A stretch of DNA of 11,326 bases from Fragilaria radians (Eukaryota > Bacillariophyta > Fragilariophyceae > Fragilariales > Fragilariaceae), in contig CAAAJI010000896.1 in the NCBI GenBank assembly GCA_900642245.1, positions 13,162 to 24,487 on the forward strand, written 5' to 3'. A model generated the notes under the pieces. The model was not told the origin of the DNA. It ran no database searches and was given only the letters and a program-made list of their open reading frames with translations. A program made the position numbers and the translations under genes. Below are positions 1 through 6,465 of this stretch, piece by piece (the stretch's first letter is position 1; every line of letters begins with the position of its first letter).

Positions 1-6
1 CTCTTC

Positions 7-841
7 ATGGATTCCAGCAACCCTGCTTCTAAGTATCCCAGACACTTCATGATCTTCAAAGATGGTGGAGCAGAAGACTGTGTCAAGTGGCTGATTGGGT
101 TCTGTGAGGTGGAGAACTTGATGTCAATCCGTGAGCCGGCCAACAAGCGCAAGATGTTGCGGACCTTGTTGAAAGGGCAATCCTTGTCTTACTTTGAGCA
201 TCATTTGAAGAAGAGGATGGATGCGGAAGATTTGGAACTGCCTGACAATGATTTGTTGGAGTTGGTGATGCGTGATGTGGGCCTTGAGTACATCCCAAAG
301 AGTGCAATCCGAGTTCAGACTACATGAGGAGGGGGCTTTTTCTGGGTCAAAACGTGAGCATGCAGATGTTTGTAGAAAGACTTAATGAGCTCAACAGGCA
401 CTTACTTTATTTCTCAGAAGAGCACCCAAAACAGTTGGATCAAGATGAGATTATTGAAATTGGCTAAGGCACCAGCGTGGCATGCAGCCATGGTGGCAGG
501 TAACATTAATATTTTTTCAATGAGTTATGAAGAATCTGTTTCATATTTCAAGCAACTTGAGAATCTTGAAAAACTCAAATGAACCAATGGAATGGCACCA
601 GCATTACCAGTAGATAATATAAAAAATGTCACTAGTACTAGTGTAGGTGCAGCAGTAGGAAAAAAGAAGTACAAAATGTGGTGTCACTACTGTGACAAAA
701 ATAACCACAATACGACCAATTGCAGAGCAATTGCAAAGGTTAAACAGCGCAAAAATGGTCATTCTGAGACCAAGGCTGTTCCCGAAAAAAGTCATTGGCT
801 TTTCTTTTCCAAGAAATCAATTTGTTAACGAAACAATTGAA
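7..841 (+). pseudogene. Gag (capsid and zinc knuckle) of the outer element, broken
   Basis: Retroelement Gag forms the particle and packages RNA. The capsid-like part starts at the ATG at 7 and is rich in charged helical sequence. The frame changes near 320 and again near 455; homologous-looking sequence continues each time in the new frame. A TGA at 580-582 then interrupts the frame just after a Leu-Glu-Lys-Leu-Lys stretch. A CCHC zinc knuckle (C-x2-C-x4-H-x4-C) lies at 682-723 and fits nucleocapsid RNA binding. The frame changes once more near 790, and the downstream part runs into the copia insertion at 848. With three shifts and a stop it cannot make a full Gag. Assigning it to a diatom-type gypsy family is by remembered resemblance only. 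Confidence 0.75.
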
Positions 842-847
842 TACAAA
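842..847. repeat. Target-site duplication, left copy (TACAAA)
   Basis: TACAAA stands immediately outside the left LTR and is repeated exactly at 5351-5356 outside the right LTR. Copia integrases usually make 5-bp duplications. If the leading T is chance, the duplication is ACAAA and the right LTR is one base longer. Confidence 0.8.
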
Positions 848-1011
848 TGTTAGAGAACCTCTTCAACACCAAATTGTAATCACTAAAATATCAATTAAAA
901 CTATTGCTAAATTTGAATTCTTTCTTCCATGTATCGCTAAATCACTCGCTAAACTAACTGCGGAAATAACTCTTTCCCAAACTAAGTGAATATTGGTGAT
1001 GTAATCCAATA
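848..1011 (-). repeat. 3' LTR of the copia element
   Basis: This is the partner of 5187-5350, with identical length. Three of the eight differences are places where the other copy has CG and this one has CA or TG, which is the mark of methylated-CpG deamination. In the element's direction it directly follows the polypurine tract at 1012-1025, which fixes the inner LTR boundary at 1011. The outer boundary at 848 is fixed by the target duplication ending at 847. Confidence 0.93.
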
Positions 1012-1025
1012 CCCTTCCTATCTCC
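1012..1025 (-). other. Polypurine tract of the copia element
   Basis: On the element's strand this reads GGAGATAGGAAGGG, all purine except one T, and abuts the 3' LTR. It lies five bases beyond the stop codon of the RNase H frame (1031-1033). This is the expected place for the plus-strand DNA primer that resists RNase H cleavage. Confidence 0.85.
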
Positions 1026-1030
1026 AATAT

Positions 1031-1497
1031 TCAATTGTTTGATTCATCCTTTCCTAAGAACCTTTTCATATGATTTTCATAAATTTCTTTTCCAATGTTC
1101 TTCGTACACTTATCTGCCACATTCTCATTAGACTTAACAAATATGATCCTGATGAACTCATCAACCACATGTTCACGCACAAATTGATACACTGTGTCAA
1201 TATGCCTAGTACGCACGCCTGAACTTGAATTTTCAGCCATAAAAATTGCGCCAATATTATCGCATCTCACCATAATTGGAAGTTTAATTTGAACTCCCAT
1301 TCCAGATAATAGGTAATATATAAATCTAATTTCTTTCACAGCTTCTGACATGGCAACATATTCAGCTTCACTACTGGATAATCTCACACCTTTTGCCCTT
1401 TTGATCTCCAACAAATAGGCTCACCAAGCAAGTAAATGACAAATCCTGTTACACTGATACAAGAATCAGGATCGCCAGCCCAATCACTATCACTTTA
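1031..1497 (-). pseudogene. Copia RNase H, broken
   Basis: RNase H removes the RNA strand during reverse transcription. The first part (about 1494-1400) shows S-D-W-A-G-D and S-V-T-G-F, the usual start of the copia RNase H with its first acidic residue. A frame change near 1400 follows. The remainder has the family marks S-S-S-E-A-E-Y-V-A, R-C-D-N-I-G-A-I, R-T-R-H-I-D and N-V-A-D-K-C-T-K. All catalytic acids remain readable despite the shift. The frame ends with TAA at 1031-1033, five bases before the polypurine tract. Confidence 0.92.
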
Positions 1498-2610
1498 TGA
1501 TACCATATCCCATTCTTCGTTTTCTAACTCAGGGGCCAACTTCAAACAGTATTCTTTTGTATCAAGAACAAATTTGACAACTCGTAGCATTTCCTTATAT
1601 GCAGCTAAATTTGCCCCATCCATACACTTAGAAAGATCATGTACAACATTTGCAATGTCTGGTCTTGAATATTTGATGAGGTAAAGAAGCATTCCCACCC
1701 CAGAACGGTATCTTGACTGCTTATCCATTGCAATGGTTTCAACTACGTCATTTGATTTGACAACTTTAAACCTGGGTGTCCCAGGGGTGGCATAAGAGCT
1801 TAGATTGTTAACTTCTTATCCAAACTTATCTTCCAATCCTTTCAATAAATGAGGTTGCATGACCAATACTTCCACATTCTCTCGGTTCATCATAACTTTG
1901 CAGCTCAAATAATCTGTCAAGAACTCTTCAACCTTTAGACCAAAGCCATATCCTTTGAGTCCCTTGATTACCTTCTCAATGTCTTCATCACACCCAATCA
2001 CCATGCAATCATCAACATATATTCCAACCAAAACTATTCCATTTTTTGTAAAATTTGTGAATAAACATGGATCAACAGAGTTTTCTTTAAAGCCACTTTC
2101 CTTTAACGCCAAACCAAGCTTCTTATTGAACTCCCAAGCACTTTGAACAAGCCCGTAAATCGTTTTCTTCAAAGAAAGGCACTCTGTTTGTTTATCACCT
2201 TCTAATCCATCAGGTAAATGCATGTAGATCTTCTCTTTGAGCTCACCATGCAGAAAAGCAGTTTCAATGTCAACAACTGTCCCTTTTAAATTCCAAACAA
2301 ACATGATAATTAACAAAATTTGTAGTGTTACATCATTCATGACTGGCGCAAAACTCTCTTGAAAGTCAATTCCAGGGACATGGCTATACCCACAAGCAAC
2401 GTCGTGCCCGAAATATTCCATTCCGTTTAATTTGAATATCCATTTGTTTTTCACGCATACACGATTACTAGGCAACTCTGATTTCTCAATTTTCTTGTAG
2501 ACACCTTTATCCTCCATTTCCTTCAATTCTCTCTGAATAGCCTCCCTCCATTTAGCTCTTTCCTCAAGATTTGGATTGTTATATGCTTCATCAAAAGAAT
2601 CAGGTTCGGT
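1498..2610 (-). pseudogene. Copia reverse transcriptase (RVT_2), broken
   Basis: The enzyme copies element RNA to DNA. The frame continues upstream of the Met at 2526 to about 2600, including W-R-E-A-I-Q-R-E-L, the usual RVT_2 entry. Conserved stretches are N-K-W-I-F-K, V-V-D-I-E-T-A-F-L-H-G-E-L (first catalytic Asp region), I-Y-G-L-V-Q-S-A-W and the catalytic Y-V-D-D at 2008-2019. A TAA at 1816-1818 interrupts the frame just after D-K-F-G. The same frame goes on through T-P-G-T-P-R and L-L-Y-L-I-K-Y-S-R-P-D-I, the connection to RNase H, until a second TAA at 1495-1497. Confidence 0.93.
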
Positions 2611-3790
2611 TTTCCTGTCACATTCAAGGCAAGATTGGCTCTATCAAGGATCAACTCCCTTCCTGGTTGATTATTCTCCACAAATCTCTCTGGATCAGGG
2701 TTAAACCAGCTCTTTAACTTGGATGCTTCCCTCTTTGCTTTGTCCAACTTCTTCTTATCAACTCCATCAACTTCATCATGTACTTTGGTATCCTTCTTTG
2801 TTTCTTCTTCATTATCTGAATCATCAATTTTGCCAATATTTACTTCATTTCGGCTTTTAGTCCAAGTTCCAAATGATTTTCCAAGCCAAATTACATCTCT
2901 GGATTTGATTATTTGCTCAGTATGTGGGTTCAGAAATCTGTAGACGTCTGAGGCATAGTCTACACCGTATCCAACAAACATACAAGTGGTCCCTTTGTCT
3001 GCCAACTTTGATTGAATCTTATCTTTTGTTGTGATGACAAACATCTCTCCAAATTTTCTGAGTTTCACTGGATTTTTCAAAGGTCGATTAAACATTAAAT
3101 TATTAGGATCCTTTTTGCTTTCTTTATCCACAATTAAATTCTCATAATATGTAGCAGTAGAGGCACATTCAGCCCATAGTCCTTCACGAAAATCTCCTTC
3201 TACTCCTGCATCATTGAGCATTGCTCTGATTCTTCCGTACAATGTGTGAAACTTTTGTTCCAATTTACCATTTCTTTGCGGAGTTTGAGGTCCACTATAT
3301 TCAAACTTAATGCATAATTTTTCATGCTTGCATGCTTTCTCCCATGCATAATTTTCACCGGCATCATCTAATCTTAAAGTTCTGACAAAAATGTGATCGT
3401 TTCTCAATTCTTGAATCAAACCAATAACAGAACTTGATAGTTCATCCTTTCTTTTCAAAATATAGCTCCAGCAATATCCGGAGAAATCATCTACAATAAG
3501 AGCCAAAACTTTTGCTCCTCCAAAGCTTTTACCTTTAATGGAACTAATGTCAACATATAAACGCTCACTTGGGGTGTTACTACCTTCCAATCCTTGTTCA
3601 CATTTTTCTGTCTGGCCTTACCAATTGCACAAGGCTCACAAACTTCAAACTTTCCAGTGACTTCATATCCTAAGGCCTTTCCAGTTAATCTAGCACTTGC
3701 TTCACCACAATGTCCAAGGATTTTATGCAGATTGTTGATATCCATCCTCTCACCCTTTTCCAATCTCATAGCTGAAGCTCCAATAAGCAT
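2610..3790 (-). pseudogene. Copia integrase, broken
   Basis: Integrase joins element cDNA to the host chromosome. The N-terminal zinc domain reads L-H-K-I-L-G-H followed by C-E-P-C, the HHCC pattern. The frame shifts near 3580. The rve core then shows Y-V-D-I-S-S (first Asp), L-R-L-D-D-A-G-E (second Asp) and R-N-G-K-L-E (Glu). I count 35 residues between the second Asp and the Glu, matching DD35E. The family usually has D-N-G-G-E and N-G-V-V-E at the last two sites, so these are slightly changed. The C-terminal part carries an acidic and Lys-rich linker (D-N-E-E-E-T-K-K-D) toward the RT. A shift near 2600 ends the frame before the reverse transcriptase. Confidence 0.9.
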
Positions 3791-4240
3791 CCATCCTTTA
3801 TTTTGATCAAGGTGTCAAATTTTAGGATCACATCATTCTTTGTCAGCGTGATGATTTCGTCAATATTTCCAATCTTGGAACCTCCTTTCAATGCTTTACA
3901 GATGCTGAACAAGTTAATCCATAAGTTAGGAATGTATTTTACTCCTTCAAGTACAATAGGCACCTTTCCACCATTGTCCTGCTCCACATATTATTGTAAT
4001 TTTCCAACCTTTTCTGCTATCATGGCATCACCATTCCCCACTGTTGTCTCTTCGGAAATTATTTTGTAATCAAATAAACCTTTATCATCATTGCAGTAGT
4101 GACTTGATGCGCCACTATCTCCGATCCAAATCTCCTTATCAAGATCTTTAGAATTTTCAATTGAAGTGAAAGCCACATCCATCATTGTGGCTGCAACACC
4201 ATTTCTTAATCCTGAAAAGTTATTTTCACTGATTTTTCTT
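3766..4240 (-). pseudogene. Copia aspartic protease and linker, broken
   Basis: The protease cuts the Gag-Pol chain. The active-site motif appears as I-W-I-G-D-S-G-A-S-S-H with the DSG triad at about 4111-4119, standard for copia proteases (W-x-x-D-S/T-G-A). The frame can be read upstream from 4185 to about 4240, where it parts from the Gag frame by a shift. A TAA at 3991-3993 interrupts it, and the same frame continues with V-K-Y-I-P-N-L-W-I-N-L-F-S, the usual conserved stretch between protease and integrase (normally P-x-L-x-x-N-L-x-S). The frame is lost near 3790, where the sequence moves into the integrase frame. Confidence 0.85.
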
Positions 4241-5085
4241 CAATAATTTAAAGCAGTTAGCTTTAACGTGTCCAGATTTCTTACAATAATTGCAAATAAC
4301 TTCATGTTTTGTCTCCTCAATTTGCCTTGACTTGCACTTACTTGCTTTGTGTCCTAGTTTTCTTGCAACATTTCCCTTTGAAATGCCCCATAAACAAAGC
4401 CTTTTTGTCAAAAGAGCCTTTCCCTTTTGCAGAATCAGTCTTAGATGTCATCCTTTCAAATCTCAGCGTCAGCTCATCCTTTAATCCTTCAATCTTTAAA
4501 GGGTTGTTTACATCAACTATACGTTTTTCTAAAAGAAGCATCTGCAACTCATATTCTTCCATCAAACTGTTTAATATTTGAATCATGAACTGCTCATCAG
4601 TCATGCTTGATCCCATCACTTCTAACTTGATACGGAGATCTTCCAAATTTGTAATCCAAACATCTGGAACTTCATCCTTACTCAACTTACTCTCTCTAAA
4701 CATTCTTTCTGTTTTAACCAACAACTGTGCGGAGATTGGATCATATTTCTTTTTCAATTTTTCCCATGCCAAACCTGCATTACCATCTTCATACTCCTTG
4801 GTTGACAATCCCAAAGGCAATCTTTCCAGCACTACTGGTGGCATCAATGGAAAGAATCAACTCCGTAAAAGCAATCTCATTCAAATTAATTATTGCCAAC
4901 ATACATTTCCCTTCCTCTGTTCCTTCATCCATGGGGTCTTGCGTTCTTGGAATTTCCACTCTACCCAACAAAACGTCTTTTATGCCTGATCGCTTGGCCT
5001 TGGCTTGAAACTTCTCACTCCAAGTGGGCCAATCTTCTTTCTTCCCAGAAAAGTTCAACACACGAATCGTACTGAAATCTGTCAT
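4226..5085 (-). pseudogene. Copia Gag, broken
   Basis: The likely start is the ATG at 5085, giving a protein opening M-T-D-F-S-T and continuing F-S-G-K-K-E-D-W-P-T-W, as in copia Gag (DUF4219/UBN2 type). An upstream in-frame Met at 5106 is less likely. The frame shifts near 4800, where sequence resumes with Trp-Glu-Lys-Leu-Lys-Lys-Lys-Tyr, typical of the UBN2 region. It shifts again near 4360, inside a degenerate first zinc knuckle. A clean CCHC knuckle (C-N-Y-C-x4-H-x4-C) follows at about 4254-4300. A third shift near 4240 separates Gag from the protease. The product would have assembled virus-like particles and bound RNA. Confidence 0.85.
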
Positions 5086-5186
5086 CTTCAAGATGCAACT
5101 AAACAATTTAAAAGCTTTTTAACTTAACAAAAGTGACAATAAGTACAAAAGAAGAGGACTCCTAATGTATACCTTACGTTTAAACG

Positions 5187-5350
5187 TGTTAGAGAACCTC
5201 TTCAACACCAAATTGTAATCACTAAAATATCGATTAAAACTATCGCTAAATTCGAATTCTTTCTTCCATGTATCGCTAAATCACTCGCTAAACTAACTGT
5301 AGATATAACTCTATCCAAAACTAAGTGAATATTGGTGATGTAATCCAATA
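5187..5350 (-). repeat. 5' LTR of the copia element
   Basis: This 164-bp direct repeat matches 848-1011 with 8 substitutions and no indels. On the element's strand it begins TATTGG and ends CTAACA; the ends form an imperfect inverted repeat (TGTTAG against TATTGG). The usual LTR start is TG, so the first dinucleotide is TA, shared by both copies. As the 5' LTR it should hold the promoter. Three exact TCGCTAAA octamers and one TCACTAAA (plus-strand reading) start at 5285, 5273, 5243 and 5219. At 164 bp it is short for copia LTRs. Confidence 0.93.
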
Positions 5351-5356
5351 TACAAA
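5351..5356. repeat. Target-site duplication, right copy (TACAAA)
   Basis: Exact match to 842-847, directly after the right LTR. Removing the element and one copy gives a continuous reading frame of the outer element, which supports these limits independently. Confidence 0.8.
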
Positions 5357-5603
5357 GATTCCAAATTCCAAGAAAAGCAAAATGGAATCTCTCCTTTCAA
5401 CTGAAATTAACTTAACCACTACTAGTGATGAAGATGAGGAGTATTTTCCCTTTCTTTCTAGTTTAACTAGGATAAAATCTAATAAATTAGAAAAAACCTC
5501 ACATCCAACCTCTGAATTGGTTGTGAGTCTCAACATTAACAATGAAGAACAATTGTTATGAGATCTGGCAGATATAGGAGCCAGCAGCAGTATCCTAGGA
5601 TAA
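5351..5603 (+). pseudogene. Gag-Pol continuation and protease start of the outer element
   Basis: This continues the outer element beyond the copia insertion. The frame equals that on the left side at 795-847, because the inserted length plus target duplication (4509 bp) is a multiple of three. It opens with Lys/Ser-rich sequence and an acidic Ser-Asp-Glu-Asp-Glu-Glu patch. A TGA at 5559-5561 follows, then a short stretch with Asp-Ile-Gly-Ala-Ser-Ser-Ser at about 5571-5591. Retroviral-type aspartic proteases use D-T/S-G at this place, so the Thr/Ser is replaced by Ile. A TAA at 5601-5603 closes the frame and nothing further is recognisable. The ATG at 5325 belongs to the LTR and is not a real start. 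Confidence 0.65.
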
Positions 5604-6169
5604 GTACACTTCTCTTGGTGGGTTCTATTTACCGGTCTTGTTTCATCTAAAAAAATTAAATTATCCATTCAAATCTGCAATTTCTAATTTCATCATCAAC
5701 CTTACTTCAAAGTCTAAAGCATCTCGTATTTATGGCATATTGTTTCAGTCATGGCATCTCAAATTATCTTCCACAAAATGAAGCATTTGTTAAATATAGA
5801 TTGAGCAATTATTTATCTTACTTTATGGGATTGAACTCAATGTTTTGGCTATACGCACTGAAAATCATTGCTCTGATTTGTGAAATCCAAGTTGACGCTT
5901 TCTTGTGTGCTTGATTGGTTTACATCTATTTTCAAGAATGATAATAACAATGACTAGCCCCAGTTCTAGGACTGTCCTTCTTGGTGGGGGATAAATTCTT
6001 TTTATTCTCTTTCGTGTTGTTTTTTCTTGAACCGAGAGTCAGTGGATATTTAGAAGGAAGGTAGAAACACTGGAAGCTGAGAAAGAATCATCTTCCAAAG
6101 TATCTACAGAAGATCTCTCACTTTCAAGGGGTTGTTTAGTCTGGCTGTGTAATTTCGAAATCTTGGAAG
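5604..6169. other. Degenerate sequence between the TE nest and the LRR locus
   Basis: No gene is recognised here. A 60-codon plus-strand ORF (5732-5914) has no family resemblance and is probably chance. A G-rich stretch TTGGTGGGGGATAA at 5981-5994 could be a worn polypurine tract of the outer element, but no LTR follows it. From 6032 to 6236 one plus-strand frame stays open for about 67 codons without an early ATG and has coding-like Glu/Ser/Lys composition. It may be an exon remnant. Confidence 0.4.
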
Positions 6170-6329
6170 ATTCGACAGATGTTACAGAGAATTTATTTCT
6201 GGCCTTTTCTGATATACCGTACACCTATCGTCAATGAGAATTCCAAATTCGACAGATGTTGCAGAGAATTTCCTAGCGTCTACGAGAATTCCAAATCTTG
6301 AAAGATTCGACAGATGTTGCAGAGAATTT
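6170..6329. repeat. Three copies of a 25-bp repeat upstream of the LRR gene
   Basis: Cores at 6170-6194, 6247-6271 and 6305-6329 start ATTCGACAGATGTT and end AGAGAATTT. The second and third are identical; the first has one change (A for G at 6184). Copies two and three also share the preceding GAGAATTCCAAA. Copies one and three share a CTTGRAAGA segment that copy two lacks, as if by a 10-bp deletion. Spacing is 77 and 58 bp. In one plus-strand frame copies one and three encode D-S-T-D-V-(T/A)-E-N-L. The array ends about 137 bp before the LRR start codon, so it could be a promoter element or a decayed coding repeat. Confidence 0.85.
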
Positions 6330-6404
6330 AATTCTGCCCAATGTCCCGAGTTGTCACCATTTATACCATTCATTCGCTTAATTTTACAAAGTACGTAGAA
6401 AACA

Positions 6405-6410
6405 TATATA
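6405..6410 (+). promoter_or_regulatory. TATA-like box for the LRR gene
   Basis: CATATATAGG lies about 56 bp upstream of the ATG at 6466, a spacing that would leave a short 5' UTR. It is supported only by motif and position. Random occurrence is quite possible in AT-rich DNA. Confidence 0.35.
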
Positions 6411-6465
6411 GGTTCCAAGTTCCAACACGTAGTGCACATAATTTCACCTGCGTCTCCGAAAAAAC

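Larger units (their letters stand above)
848..5350 (-). mobile_element. Full-length, non-functional Ty1/copia LTR retrotransposon
   Basis: The element is 4503 bp and reads right to left: 5' LTR (5187-5350), gag, protease, integrase, reverse transcriptase, RNase H, polypurine tract (1012-1025), 3' LTR (848-1011). Integrase before RT is the diagnostic Pseudoviridae (copia) order. It is flanked by a TACAAA duplication and sits in opposite orientation inside the gypsy-like element. The single gag-pol frame is broken by shifts near 4800, 4360, 4240, 3790, 3580, 2600 and 1400 and by in-frame stops at 3991-3993, 1816-1818 and 1495-1497. It therefore cannot move by itself, though its ends could have served in trans before decay. 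LTRs differ at 8 of 164 positions, so the insertion is not recent. Confidence 0.95.
1..5603 (+). mobile_element. Decayed Ty3/gypsy-like retrotransposon (outer element, interrupted)
   Basis: This is the host element of the nest. Its Gag, zinc knuckle and start of the aspartic protease read on the plus strand. The element is split by the minus-strand copia insertion at 848-5350, and the same reading frame resumes at 5351. No reverse transcriptase, RNase H or integrase was recognised after the protease, so the right part seems deleted or decayed past recognition. No LTR of this element was found in the window; its left end lies before position 1 or has been lost. The gypsy assignment rests on the capsid-like Gag followed by one CCHC knuckle and a D-x-G-A-S-S protease motif in that order. 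Without an RT, a related lineage cannot be excluded. Confidence 0.7.

Noticed and set aside
5325..5561. ATG at 5325 as the start of a separate gene
   Set aside because: The first codons lie in the copia LTR; the rest is the interrupted outer element.
1..5603. The many frameshifts as sequencing errors or programmed frameshifting
   Set aside because: Breaks are spread over all domains of both elements and come with in-frame stops and LTR divergence, while the repetitive LRR gene beside them is intact. True decay fits better, though read error at single sites cannot be excluded.
5732..5914. 60-codon plus-strand ORF
   Set aside because: It has no family resemblance and lies in decayed sequence next to the TE nest; chance is likely.
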